From: Microbacterium paludicola
GTDB taxonomy: Bacteria; Actinomycetota; Actinomycetes; Actinomycetales; Microbacteriaceae
Assembly (NCBI RefSeq): GCF_015235415.1
Contig: NZ_JADGLL010000005.1
Span: 1 to 64,000 of the forward strand
DNA length: 64,000 nt
Direction: 5' to 3'
Shown here: piece by piece, positions 34,737-44,157 of the stretch
Numbering within the stretch: position 1 is the stretch's first letter
How the letters are laid out: every line of letters begins with the position of its first letter
The notes under the pieces: model-generated
What the model was told of the DNA's origin: nothing
Seen by the model: the letters and a program-made list of their open reading frames with translations, nothing else
Databases searched by the model: none
Translations under genes and position numbers: made by a program

Positions 34737-35915
34737 GTGCTCCCCATCGTCGACATCGTGATCGTGGTGCTGCTCATCGCCGCGCTCATCACCGGCCTGC
34801 GCGTCGGGCTGTTCTCGGCCCTCGGCGCCCTCGCGGGCCTCGTCGCCGGCGGTCTCGCCGCGCCGTGGGTCCTGCCGATCGTGGCGCGTGCGGTCACCGA
34901 TGCCGGCTGGCGGCCGCTCGCCGTGATCGGCAGCGCGGTCGCGCTGCTCGCGCTGGGCGCCGCGCTCGGATCGGCGATCGGCCGCGTCATCCGCCACGGC
35001 GCGGATCTGCTGAAGCTCAAGGCCGTCGAGCGACTCCTCGGCGGCGTCGTCGCCGTCGTCGCCGCGGGCCTGGCCCTCGTCCTCACCGGCTCGGGAATCG
35101 CCACTGCCGGCATCCCCGTGGTGTCGTCCTCGGTGGCATCCTCGAGCGTGCTGCGCACGATCGACCGCGTGACGCCGGCTCCGGTGTCGGAGGCGATGGC
35201 GCGCCTTCACGCCGCGACGCTTGGCGAGACCGTGCTTCCCACGATCGACGGGCTGCTCGGCGACGTGGAGGCGCCCGCCGGCGCCGAGTCCGTCGACACG
35301 AGCCTGCCGGCGCTGCGGACGTCGGCGCAGTCGGTTGCGCGCATCCGAGGCATCGCCAGCTCCTGCAGCCGTAGCCTCACGGGCACCGGCTTCGTGGCCG
35401 CCGAGGACCGCATCGTCACCAACGCGCACGTGGTCGCCGGCGTGGAGACGCCGATCGTCGAGCTGCCCGGCGAGCCCGCGCGTGACGGCCGGGTCGTGTA
35501 CTTCGATCCGGTGGACGACCTCGCGGTCATCGCCGTGGATGTCGCGGCGGCCGCCCTGCCGATCGCCGAGACGCTGAGCCCCGGCGCCCCCGCGGCGGTG
35601 CAGGGCTTCCCGTACGGGGGACCGTTCAAGACGGTGCCCGCCACGGTCGCGGCGACGGGCTCCGCTCCCATCACGGACATCCACGGCGGCTCCGTCGCGC
35701 CGCGCGAGGTCTACGCCCTGTCGGCCGCGGTGCACCCGGGCAACTCCGGCGGCCCGCTGCTCACGCCCGAAGGCGCCGTCGCCGGCGTGATCTTCGCGCG
35801 GGACGAGGTGCAGCAGAACGTCGGCTACGCGATGACGACCGCCGAGCTGCGGCCGGTGCTCGCACAGCTCGACGGCGCGACCGAGCCGGTCTCGACCGGA
35901 TCCTGCGTCGGCTGA
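34737..35915 (+). CDS. MarP-like membrane serine protease
   Basis: A 392-aa protein from GTG 34737 (ribosome-binding site GGAGAGGAAC). Four transmembrane helices of the colicin-V-production (CvpA) type fill the first 130 residues. They are followed by a periplasmic trypsin-like domain: TNAHVVAGVE (catalytic His), VDDLAVIAVDV (Asp) and HPGNSGGPLLT (Ser). Two cysteines, one in SSCSRS at the start of the protease domain and one in TGSCVG at the end, probably form a regulatory disulfide as in M. tuberculosis MarP (Rv3671c). MarP there protects against acid stress. Confidence 0.92.
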   Translation: MLPIVDIVIVVLLIAALITGLRVGLFSALGALAGLVAGGLAAPWVLPIVARAVTDAGWRPLAVIGSAVALLALGAALGSAIGRVIRHGADLLKLKAVERLLGGVVAVVAAGLALVLTGSGIATAGIPVVSSSVASSSVLRTIDRVTPAPVSEAMARLHAATLGETVLPTIDGLLGDVEAPAGAESVDTSLPALRTSAQSVARIRGIASSCSRSLTGTGFVAAEDRIVTNAHVVAGVETPIVELPGEPARDGRVVYFDPVDDLAVIAVDVAAAALPIAETLSPGAPAAVQGFPYGGPFKTVPATVAATGSAPITDIHGGSVAPREVYALSAAVHPGNSGGPLLTPEGAVAGVIFARDEVQQNVGYAMTTAELRPVLAQLDGATEPVSTGSCVG

Positions 35916-35936
35916 GAGCGCAGCGGGCGAATCGGT

Positions 35937-36227
35937 TCAGGCCAGGCCGAGGCGCTTCTCGGTCGCGGCATCGCGGGACGCGCGCAGGCGGCTGAGCGCA
36001 TCGGTGCCGACCCAGCAGAGCAGGAACGAGACCGCGAGCGTGACGAGCCACGTCACGGGGTTCCCCTCGCCGAGGCCGGTCCACGTGCAGATCGCGTAGA
36101 CGACCGCGGCGGTCGCGCCCGCGATGGCGGGAGCGAGCGCCACGCCCCGCAGGCCGCGGCGCGGCAGGGCGAAGTGGATGCCGACGCCGATCGCGACGGC
36201 GGCCACGAGCGCGAGGACGATGTACAT
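35937..36227 (-). CDS. Small three-helix membrane protein
   Basis: A 96-aa protein with three hydrophobic segments (YIVLALVAAVAIGVGIHFAL, VALAPAIAGATAAVVYAI and VTWLVTLAVSFLLCWVG) and a short charged tail ending TEKRLGLA. No family is recognised. It starts 6 bp after the DUF3107 stop codon on the minus strand, so the two are probably one transcript. Confidence 0.65.
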   Translation of the reverse strand: MYIVLALVAAVAIGVGIHFALPRRGLRGVALAPAIAGATAAVVYAICTWTGLGEGNPVTWLVTLAVSFLLCWVGTDALSRLRASRDAATEKRLGLA

Positions 36228-36232
36228 CGGCG

Positions 36233-36457
36233 TCAGGCGACGAAGCCGACGCGGCGGGTCTCCTCGCTGCCGACCTCGACGAACGCGAGGTTCGCGGTCG
36301 GGACGATGTAGGAGTTCCCCTTCACGTCCGTGAACGAGAGGTGGCTCTGGCCGCTGTCGAGGGCCGCGGCGACGGTCGTCTTGACGTCCTCGGCGCTCTC
36401 CGACGACTCGAAGCTGAGCTCGCGGCCGGTGTTGGTGATGCCGATGCGGATGTCCAC
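36233..36457 (-). CDS. DUF3107 family small protein
   Basis: A 74-aa protein (starting MDIRIGITNTGRELSFES) that matches DUF3107, a conserved actinobacterial family of unknown role. The rest, with SHLSFTDVKGNSYIVPTANL and VEVGSEETRRVGFV, is typical. GTG 36457 is preceded by GAAAGG. In many Actinobacteria this gene lies near helicase genes such as adnAB, as it does here. Confidence 0.92.
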   Translation of the reverse strand: MDIRIGITNTGRELSFESSESAEDVKTTVAAALDSGQSHLSFTDVKGNSYIVPTANLAFVEVGSEETRRVGFVA

Positions 36458-36588
36458 GGGTGACTGCCTTTCGTCGCGCCAGAAGCCCGCTCGGGTGGAT
36501 CAGCGGGGCCGTGTCACAACTCTATGGCAGGGGGTCGACACGGCAGGCGGCTGAACGCTGACAGCGAAACGGCGGCGACACTGGAGGC

Positions 36589-37362
36589 GTGACCGAGACC
36601 ATCCTGAAGGAGAACGCGGACGCGCCGGCCGGATTCTTCGAGTCGGAGGCGGCCGGTCTGCGCTGGCTCGCCGAGGCGGAGACGGACGGGGGAGCGCGGA
36701 TCGCGCGCGTCGTCTCGGTGGACGTGGGACGGATCGAGCTGGAGCGCATTCGCGAGGCGGCGCCGACGCCCGGCGCGGCGCGCGGGTTCGGGGTCGCTCT
36801 CGCCCGCACGCACGCGGCGGGCGCGGACGCTTTCGGCGCCGCCCCGGACGGCTGGAACGGTCCGGGGTTCATCGGCAAGCGGCCCCAGGCGTACGCGCGC
36901 GAGCAGCGGTGGGGCGGCTTCTACGCCCGCACCCGCGTGCTGCCGTTCCTCGGCATCGCGGTGGAAGCCGGCAACCTGACGGCGGATGAGCGTCGCACCG
37001 TCGAGGATGCCTGCGCGCTGATCGCCGGGGGCGCCTTCGATGACGCGGATCCGCCGGCTCGGATCCACGGCGACCTGTGGGCCGGGAACGTGCTGTTCTC
37101 GCCGGACGGTGTTGTGCTGATCGACCCGGCCGCGCACGGCGGGCACCGGGAGACCGACCTCGCGATGCTCGCCCTGTTCGGGGCACCGTTCCTGGAGGAG
37201 ATGCTCGCCGGCTACGCGTCGGAGCATCCGCTGCACGACGGCTGGCGCGAGCGGGTGCCGGTGCACCAGCTGCACCCGCTCGCGGTGCACGCCGCCGGCC
37301 ACGGACGCGGCTACGGGGTGCAGCTCGCACGGGCGGCGCGCGCGACCCTGGCGCTCGCGTGA
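36589..37362 (+). CDS. Fructosamine/ketosamine-3-kinase family protein
   Basis: A 257-aa protein with a choline-kinase-like fold. The catalytic loop is IHGDLWAGNVLF (Asp about residue 156) and the metal-binding loop is VLIDPAAHGGHRETDLAM. Both are hallmarks of fructosamine-3-kinase relatives, which phosphorylate sugar adducts on proteins or small amines and so help reverse glycation. GTG 36589 follows a GGAGG ribosome-binding site at close range. The stop codon overlaps a possible GTG of adnA. Confidence 0.9.
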   Translation: MTETILKENADAPAGFFESEAAGLRWLAEAETDGGARIARVVSVDVGRIELERIREAAPTPGAARGFGVALARTHAAGADAFGAAPDGWNGPGFIGKRPQAYAREQRWGGFYARTRVLPFLGIAVEAGNLTADERRTVEDACALIAGGAFDDADPPARIHGDLWAGNVLFSPDGVVLIDPAAHGGHRETDLAMLALFGAPFLEEMLAGYASEHPLHDGWRERVPVHQLHPLAVHAAGHGRGYGVQLARAARATLALA

Positions 37363-37387
37363 GCGGCCGGGTGTCGGAGGCCGCGGT

Positions 37388-37393
37388 TAGCGT
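37388..37393 (+). promoter_or_regulatory. -10 box TAGCGT of adnA
   Basis: TAGCGT lies 7 nt before ATG 37401. Confidence 0.5.
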
Positions 37394-37400
37394 TGAGCGC

Positions 37401-40400
37401 ATGGGTGTCACGGAATGGGACGAGCCTCAGCGCGCGGTGCTGAGCCTGCCGGCGGACGCCTCCGGCACCGTGGTCGGGGCGCCCGGCACGGGCAAGACGG
37501 CGGTGCTCGTCGAGCGCGTCGCGCGCCTCATCGACGAGGGCGTCGCGGCCGACGAGCTCGTGGTGCTGACCCCGACGCGCGTCTCGGCCACGCGGCTCCG
37601 CGACGAGCTCGGCGTCCGGGTGCGGGTGGCGACCCCGGGGCCGCTGGCGCGGTCGATCGGGTCCTTCGCGTTCCAGGTCGTGCGGGCCGAAGCGGTGCGC
37701 CGTGGCGAGGAGCCCCCCAAGCTGCTCACGGGAGCGGATCAGGACCGGATCGTCGCCGACCTGCTCGCAGGTCACGAGGAGGACGAGCGCGAGGGCCTGT
37801 CGCTCTGGCCGGATGAGCTCGGCGCGCCCGTGCGGGCGTCCAAGGGCTTCCGCTCCGAGCTGCGCGCCTTCCTGAGCGAGCTGACCGAGCTCGGCGTCGG
37901 CCCGGCCGAGCTCACCTCGCTCGACGTGCCGGCGTGGACCGCTGTCGCCCGCTTCATGCGCGAGTACCGCGGCGTGCTCGACGGCATGCGCTCGCCGCAT
38001 CGCGATGTCGCCGAGCTGTACGCCGAGGCCGCCGTCGCGCTGCGCGACGGCGCGGTCATCGCCGGGCTCGAGCGCCTGCGGGTTGTGCTGATCGACGACG
38101 CGCAGGAGCTCACCCGCGGCGGCATCGCTGTTGTCGAGGCACTGCGACAGCGCGGCATCGCGGTGCTCTCGTTCGGCGACCCCGACATCGGATCGGGAGC
38201 CTTCCGCGGCGTCACGCCCGAGCTGTTCCTGCGCCTGTCGGCGGTGCTCGGCGAGCGACACGTCCTCGACGGCGCTCACCGCGCCGCCCCGGCCCTCACC
38301 CGCCTGACCCGCTCGGTGACGCAGGCTATCGGCGCGGCCGGCGTCGTCGCGCACCGACGCGCCCCCGGCCCCGAGGTGCAGGAGCACGGGGTCGTCGAGA
38401 CCCGGCTCGCCGCCTCCCCGTACGAGGAGGTCGACCAGATCGCGTGGGCGCTGCGCGACTGGCACCTGCTGGGCGGCGTCCCCTGGTCGCGGATGGCGGT
38501 GATCGCGCACGACACCCGGCAGCTGACGATGCTCGAGGCCGAGCTCGCGGCCCGGGAGGTCCCCACCCGCGCCGCCGGCGTGCAGCGGCCTCTGGGCAGT
38601 GAAGCGGTGGTCCACGACATCGTGGAGATCGTGCGTCTGGGCCTGCAGGATCACGCGGAGCGGCAGCCCGAGCTGCTGATCGAGGCGCTGCGCTCGCCGT
38701 TCGGCGGCCTCGACGGCGTCGGACTGCGGCGCCTTCGCGCGCACATGCGCCACGCGGAACTCGCGGACGGCGGCAACCGGCCGGCCCGCGAGCTGCTGCA
38801 CGAGGCCCTCGGGCATCCCGCGGCGTTCGACCTGATCGACACCCCCGAGGCCCGCACCGGTCGGCGTCTCGCCGAGACGCTGCGCCTGCTGCACGAGGAG
38901 GGAGCCCGGGGTGCCACGGTCCACGAGCTGCTCTGGCTCGTGTGGGACCGGGCGCGCACCGCCGACGGCCGCAAGCTCGAGCGCGCGTGGCATGAGACCG
39001 CTCAGGGCGAGGGGCCCATCGCCGCCGAGACGGGCCGCGCCCTCGACGGCCTCGTGGCGCTGTTCGCCGCGGCGAAGCGCGCGGTGGAGCGCAACCCCGA
39101 GGAGGGGCCGCTCCCGTTCATCCGCGAGATCCTCGACAGCGACGTGCCCGAGGACACCCTCTCGGCACCGGATCGGCCGGGCTCGGTGACGCTGCTGACG
39201 CCGGCGAACGCGCTGGGCGTCGAGTTCGACGCCGTCGTGATCGCGGGCGTCCAGGACGGCGTGTGGCCGAACGTCCGCCTGCGCGGCGGGCTGCTCGAGT
39301 CGTGGCGCCTCGCCGAGACCGTCGCCGCGCACCGCGCGGGGCTGCCCGGCGCCGAGCCCGCCGGGGTGCTCGACCGCCGCCGCGCCGCCATGCACGACGA
39401 GCTGCGCCTGTTCGTGCGGGCCGTGTCCCGCGCCCGTGCGCGGCTGCTCGTCACGGCGGTCGACGACGACGACACCGGGCCGAGCGCGCTCTTCTCGTTC
39501 CTTCCCGATCCGCCTCACGACGACAACCGCGCCGCGCACCCGCTCACGCTGCGGGGCCTCGTCGCCCGGCACCGTCGCACGCTGACCGAGTCGGCGGACG
39601 CGCGCGAGCGCGTCGAGGCCGCGGGACAGCTCAGCATGCTGGCGACCGCGCAGGTGCCGGGTGCAGCCCCCGACGAGTGGTACGGAGTGCTCGCACCGTC
39701 GACGGACCGGCCGCTGCGCGACCTCGATGCCGGCCCGGCACGCGTGTCGCCCTCGCGCATGGAGGCATTCGAGGAGTGCGGCCTCGGCTGGGTGATCGAC
39801 GGCCTCGGTGGCAGCACCGTCACGCCGCCGAGCGCCGGCATCGGCACGATCCTGCACGCCGCCCTCGAGCGCTTCCCCGACGGCGACCTGGAGGGGCTCC
39901 GCTCGGTGGTCGACGAGCGCTGGCCCGAGCTCGACTTCGAGACGCCCTGGATCGCGACGAAGGAGCGCGCCCGCGCCGACCTCTACGTCGAGCGGCTTCA
40001 TTCGTACCTCCGCGCGGTGCGCGCGGACGGGGGAGCGCACGTGGTGTCCGAGGCACCCTTCCGCTTCGCCGTCGGGATCGACGACGACGACCCCGACTCG
40101 CCGCCCCCCGTCTACGTCGGCGACGAGGTCGAGGGCCCGCGCCGGGCGATCGTCAGCGGCGTGATCGACCGGGTCGAGACGTACCCCGTCGGCGCCGGCG
40201 AGCACGGCCCCGGGCGCTCGCGCGGCTGGGTGGCGATGGACTGCGCCGACACCGAGGCGGCCGAGCATGTGGTCGTCGTCGACCTGAAGAGCGGCCGCTA
40301 CGAGAAGCCCGGCGACAACGACGTGCTGCAGCACGGCCAGCTGTCCGCCTATCAGGTCGCCGTCCAGCAGGGCCTCGTCGAGGGTGCTCCCGCGGGCGGC

Positions 40401-40634
40401 CTCGCCGGTGCCCGGCTCGTGATCGTGTCGCAGACGCTCGCCAAGAGCGACTACCGCGTCGCGCACCAGCACCGGCTCGTCGACGAGTCGCGCGCGCAGT
40501 TCCTGCGGCGGGTCGCAGACGCCGCGCGCGGGATGTCGGCGAGCAGCTTCATCGCGCAGGTCGACGCCCACTGCACCGAGGGGATGTTCGTGAAGCCGTG
40601 CCGGATCCACACCATCGATTCCGTGAGCGCGTAG
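37401..40634 (+). CDS. adnA: AdnA-like subunit of the double-strand-break resection helicase-nuclease
   Basis: A 1077-aa protein with a UvrD-like motor and a C-terminal RecB-type nuclease. Walker A is GAPGTGKTAVLVERV (about residue 26). Motif II reads VLIDDAQEL, so DDAQ replaces the usual DExQ, which suggests a weak motor as described for AdnA. The nuclease domain has EECGLGWVIDG and VVVDLKSGRYEKPGDNDVLQHGQLSAYQ (DLKSG near residue 961). The ending CTEGMFVKPCRIH keeps two of the cysteines of the AddB-type Fe-S pattern. GTG 37359 is an alternative start that overlaps the preceding stop codon, but ATG 37401 fits the leaderless box. Confidence 0.88.
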   Translation: MGVTEWDEPQRAVLSLPADASGTVVGAPGTGKTAVLVERVARLIDEGVAADELVVLTPTRVSATRLRDELGVRVRVATPGPLARSIGSFAFQVVRAEAVRRGEEPPKLLTGADQDRIVADLLAGHEEDEREGLSLWPDELGAPVRASKGFRSELRAFLSELTELGVGPAELTSLDVPAWTAVARFMREYRGVLDGMRSPHRDVAELYAEAAVALRDGAVIAGLERLRVVLIDDAQELTRGGIAVVEALRQRGIAVLSFGDPDIGSGAFRGVTPELFLRLSAVLGERHVLDGAHRAAPALTRLTRSVTQAIGAAGVVAHRRAPGPEVQEHGVVETRLAASPYEEVDQIAWALRDWHLLGGVPWSRMAVIAHDTRQLTMLEAELAAREVPTRAAGVQRPLGSEAVVHDIVEIVRLGLQDHAERQPELLIEALRSPFGGLDGVGLRRLRAHMRHAELADGGNRPARELLHEALGHPAAFDLIDTPEARTGRRLAETLRLLHEEGARGATVHELLWLVWDRARTADGRKLERAWHETAQGEGPIAAETGRALDGLVALFAAAKRAVERNPEEGPLPFIREILDSDVPEDTLSAPDRPGSVTLLTPANALGVEFDAVVIAGVQDGVWPNVRLRGGLLESWRLAETVAAHRAGLPGAEPAGVLDRRRAAMHDELRLFVRAVSRARARLLVTAVDDDDTGPSALFSFLPDPPHDDNRAAHPLTLRGLVARHRRTLTESADARERVEAAGQLSMLATAQVPGAAPDEWYGVLAPSTDRPLRDLDAGPARVSPSRMEAFEECGLGWVIDGLGGSTVTPPSAGIGTILHAALERFPDGDLEGLRSVVDERWPELDFETPWIATKERARADLYVERLHSYLRAVRADGGAHVVSEAPFRFAVGIDDDDPDSPPPVYVGDEVEGPRRAIVSGVIDRVETYPVGAGEHGPGRSRGWVAMDCADTEAAEHVVVVDLKSGRYEKPGDNDVLQHGQLSAYQVAVQQGLVEGAPAGGLAGARLVIVSQTLAKSDYRVAHQHRLVDESRAQFLRRVADAARGMSASSFIAQVDAHCTEGMFVKPCRIHTIDSVSA

Positions 40635-40650
40635 GGGAGTCGGTGAGCGC

Positions 40651-43600
40651 ATGAGCATGCAGACGCAGACCGAGCGGATCCTGCCCGCCTCCGGATGGGA
40701 CGGCGGCCACGGCATCACGGCGACGGACATCGCCGCGGCCCTGGGGCTGCCGACGCCCACGCCCGCGCAGCAGCGCGTGATCGAGGCGCCGCCGAGCCCC
40801 GCGCTCGTCGTGGCGGGCGCGGGCAGCGGCAAGACCGAGACCATGGCGGGACGCGTCGTCTGGCTCGTCGCCAACGAGCATGTGCGGCGCGACGAGATCC
40901 TCGGCCTCACCTTCACCCGCAAGGCGGCGGGCGAGCTCGCCGAGCGCATCGGCGCGCGCCTCGCCCTGATCGACGAGTTCGGGCGTCGCGGGCTGCTTCC
41001 GCACGTTCACGAGATCGTGCGCGACGGCGCCCTCGCCCGCGTCGCCGCCGCGGCGACGCCCGCGCAGCGTGAGGCGGTGCGCCGCGAGGTGCTGGACGGG
41101 CTCGCCGCGTCGCTCGGCACCGGCTGGGATCCGGCCGCTCCGCGCACGGTCGACGACCTCATGATCCGCCCCCGGGTCGGCACCTACAACGCGTTCGCCG
41201 ACTCGATCGTGCGCGAGCACGCCGCGCGGATCGGACGCGACCCGGATGCCGCGATGCTCAGCCAGTCGGCCTCGTGGCTGATCGCCCGGCACGTGGTGCT
41301 GCGCGCCGACATCCCCGGGCTCGAGGAGGTCGACCGCGCCCTCAACGGCGTGGTCGACGCGGTGCAGCGTCTCGCGGCGGAGGTGCTCGATCACCGCATC
41401 GACCTCGACGAGCTGCAGCGGGTCGCGCTCGACCAGGCCGCCGCATTCGAGCCGTACCGCGAGAAGGGCGACGTCGACAAGGCCGCCGCGAACCTGCTGG
41501 CGATGCCCATCCTCGTCCAGCTCGTTCGCGACTACATCGCCGAGAAGGAGCGTCGCGGCGTGCTCGACTTCGCCGACCAGGTGAACGGCGCCTACGACAT
41601 CGTCGAGCGGGCTCCTCAGGTGCGGGCCGACCTGCGCGAGCAGTACCGGGTCGTCCTCCTCGACGAGTACCAGGACACGTCGGTCATCCAGACGCGCTTC
41701 CTCGCCGAGCTGTTCCGCGACACGACAGTGATGGCCGTCGGTGATCCGCACCAGTCGATCTACGGCTGGCGTGGCGCCAGCGCCGACAACCTCTACGCGT
41801 TCGACGCGGCCTTCGCCCGCGAGCTTCCCGCCGTGCACTTCAGCCTCATGACGAGCTGGCGCAACGACGAGCGCATCCTCGCCACCGCGAACCGCATCCT
41901 GCGTCCCCTCCAGGGGCGGGGGAGCTTCACGGTGCCCGAACTCGAGCCGCGCCCCGGGGCGGGCGAGGGGCGGGTGTCGTCCCGGTTCGAGCTCACGGTC
42001 GACGACGAGGCCGCCGCCGTGGCCGAATGGTTCGCCGAGGTGCGCGCGGCGCACAGCGCGGGACGGCCCCACACCGGCGCGATCCTGTTCCGCTCGAAGA
42101 AGCACATGCAGACCTTCGCCAAGGCCCTCGGCGACCGGGGCATCCCGCATCGCATCCTGGGACTCGGCGGTCTGCTGACGACGCCCGAGGTCACCGACGT
42201 GGTGGCGATGCTGCGGGTGCTTCACGATCCGACGGCCGGATCGGCGCTCATCCGGCTGCTCGTCGGCCCCCGATTCCGTATCGGCGTCGCCGACATGGCG
42301 GCCCTGTACGACCTGGCGACCGAGCTCGCCCGCCGGGACGGCGGCCTGACGCCGCTGTCGGACGAGCTCGAGGCGCGCCTGCGCGGCTCCGCGGGCGCGG
42401 ATGAGGCGGTGTCGATCGTCGACGCGGTCGACTTCGTCCGCACGGCCCGCGACGACTACCGGCTGCTGCAGGACATCACGCCGGAGGGACGCCGCCGCCT
42501 GCGCCTGGCGGGCGAGATGCTCACCCGCCTGCGCCGCGCGGTGGGGCAGCCGATCCCCGAGCTGATCCGGCTGATCGAGCTCGAGCTGCGCCTCGACATC
42601 GAGCTCGCCGCCAACGAGACGCGCGGTCCCGCCCGCGTCGCGTCGACGCAGCTGCGGGCGTTCGTCGACGAGGTGCGCGCCTTCCTCTCCGCCGACGAGC
42701 GCGGCACGATCGGCAGCCTGCTCGCCTGGCTCGACAAGGCCGAGTCGACCGACGAGCTCATGCCGCGCACCGAGCCGCCCGAGCCCGGCGTTGTGCAGCT
42801 GCTGACGATCCACGGATCGAAGGGCCTCGAGTGGGATGCAGTCGCGGTCGTGCGCATGGTCGACGACGAACTGCCGAGCCGCGTCAGCGACACGTCCGGC
42901 TGGTTCGGCTTCGGCGTCGCCCCCTTCTCCCTGCGCGGGGATGCGGCCGCCCTCCCGCGGTTCACCTGGGACCCCGCCGGGGCGATGGTCGAGGCGGGGG
43001 AGGACCCCGTCAAGCGTCACAAGGCGGCGCTCGATTCGCTCGCCGCCGGCAAGACCAAGGCCTACCCTCACGGCGGCGCGCTCATGCGCTTCAAGGACGC
43101 CTACCGCGCGTATCAGCAGGAGGAGGAGCGCCGCCTCGCCTACGTCGCGGTCACCCGCGCGCGCGGCGACCTGCTGCTGACCGGCGCGCACTGGGCCGGC
43201 CAGAAGTCGCCCCGCAAGCCCAGCCCATACCTGCTCGACGTGATCGACGAGCTCGGCCTCGAGCCGATCCGCGAGGTGGACAAGGACGACAACCCGTACG
43301 AGGGGACGGCGCTCACCCGGCAGTGGCCGCTCGATCCCCTCGGGCACCGGCGCGATCCGGTCGCCGCGGCCGCCGAGCTTGTGCGCGAGACCGCGCCCGC
43401 CGAGCCCACGCTGCAGGCGGCGCGCCTGCTCGCCGAGCGGGAGGAGCGCGGTCGCGGGCGCCTGCTCGCCGCACCGACCCGCATCCCGGCGTCGCGGTTC
43501 AAGGACTACGTGACCGACTTCGCCGGCACGGTGTCCCAGATCGACAGGCCGCTGCCCGAACGTCCGTACACGCAGACCCGCATCGGCACGCTGTTCCACC

Positions 43601-44157
43601 AGTGGGTCGAGCAGCGTTCCGGCATCGTCGGCCCCGGCTCGTCCACCGACGACGCGCTCTGGGAGAGCGACGAGGAGCTGTGGGGCGAGGACGCGTTCGC
43701 CGAAATCGGCCCCGAGACCGAGGTGTCGGCCGAGGACGAGGTGGCGCTCTCTCGGCTGCGTGAGACGTTCCTGCGCAGCGAGTGGGCACACCTGAAGCCG
43801 CTCGAGGTCGAGACCGAGATCGACTTCGCGATGCCCGCCGCCGACGGCGAACCGGGGCACATCGTGATCTGCAAGCTCGACGCGGTCTACGAGCGGGAGG
43901 GCCGGATCGAGATCGTTGACTGGAAGACTGGCAAGGCCCCGCGCACCGCGGCCGAGAAGGAGGAGCGGATGCTCCAGCTCGCGCTGTACCGCGTCGCCTA
44001 CCACCGGCGGCACGGGGTGCCCCTGGAGCGGATCGACGTCGCGCTGTACTACGTGGCGGACGACCTCGTCATCCGCGGCGACCGGGTCTACTCGGAGGAT
44101 GAGCTGGTCCAGCGCTGGAACGCCGCGCGGGCCGAACGGCGGGTCTCGGCGGTCTGA
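40651..44157 (+). CDS. adnB: AdnB-like subunit of the resection helicase-nuclease
   Basis: A 1168-aa UvrD-family helicase with a C-terminal nuclease. Walker A is AGAGSGKTETMAGRVVWLV (about residue 55), motif Ia GLTFTRKAAGELAERI, motif II VVLLDEYQDTSVIQ, motif III GDPHQSIYGWRGA, motif V TIHGSKGLEWDAV and motif VI AYVAVTRARGDL. The nuclease carries RIEIVDWKTGKAPRT (DWKTGK near residue 1090) and QLALYRVAYHRRHG. AdnA and AdnB form the actinobacterial heterodimer that resects double-strand breaks. The gene starts 16 bp after adnA. Its last 70 bp overlap the phosphotransferase gene on the other strand. Confidence 0.93.
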   Translation: MSMQTQTERILPASGWDGGHGITATDIAAALGLPTPTPAQQRVIEAPPSPALVVAGAGSGKTETMAGRVVWLVANEHVRRDEILGLTFTRKAAGELAERIGARLALIDEFGRRGLLPHVHEIVRDGALARVAAAATPAQREAVRREVLDGLAASLGTGWDPAAPRTVDDLMIRPRVGTYNAFADSIVREHAARIGRDPDAAMLSQSASWLIARHVVLRADIPGLEEVDRALNGVVDAVQRLAAEVLDHRIDLDELQRVALDQAAAFEPYREKGDVDKAAANLLAMPILVQLVRDYIAEKERRGVLDFADQVNGAYDIVERAPQVRADLREQYRVVLLDEYQDTSVIQTRFLAELFRDTTVMAVGDPHQSIYGWRGASADNLYAFDAAFARELPAVHFSLMTSWRNDERILATANRILRPLQGRGSFTVPELEPRPGAGEGRVSSRFELTVDDEAAAVAEWFAEVRAAHSAGRPHTGAILFRSKKHMQTFAKALGDRGIPHRILGLGGLLTTPEVTDVVAMLRVLHDPTAGSALIRLLVGPRFRIGVADMAALYDLATELARRDGGLTPLSDELEARLRGSAGADEAVSIVDAVDFVRTARDDYRLLQDITPEGRRRLRLAGEMLTRLRRAVGQPIPELIRLIELELRLDIELAANETRGPARVASTQLRAFVDEVRAFLSADERGTIGSLLAWLDKAESTDELMPRTEPPEPGVVQLLTIHGSKGLEWDAVAVVRMVDDELPSRVSDTSGWFGFGVAPFSLRGDAAALPRFTWDPAGAMVEAGEDPVKRHKAALDSLAAGKTKAYPHGGALMRFKDAYRAYQQEEERRLAYVAVTRARGDLLLTGAHWAGQKSPRKPSPYLLDVIDELGLEPIREVDKDDNPYEGTALTRQWPLDPLGHRRDPVAAAAELVRETAPAEPTLQAARLLAEREERGRGRLLAAPTRIPASRFKDYVTDFAGTVSQIDRPLPERPYTQTRIGTLFHQWVEQRSGIVGPGSSTDDALWESDEELWGEDAFAEIGPETEVSAEDEVALSRLRETFLRSEWAHLKPLEVETEIDFAMPAADGEPGHIVICKLDAVYEREGRIEIVDWKTGKAPRTAAEKEERMLQLALYRVAYHRRHGVPLERIDVALYYVADDLVIRGDRVYSEDELVQRWNAARAERRVSAV

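Noticed and set aside
33446..35158. A 570-codon minus-strand frame across the DUF1611 and MarP genes
   Set aside because: It spans two clear plus-strand genes with catalytic motifs and has no recognisable domain itself.
37311..40949. A 1212-codon open frame on the minus strand across adnA
   Set aside because: Same reason. The plus strand encodes Walker A and the DLKSG nuclease motif in order.
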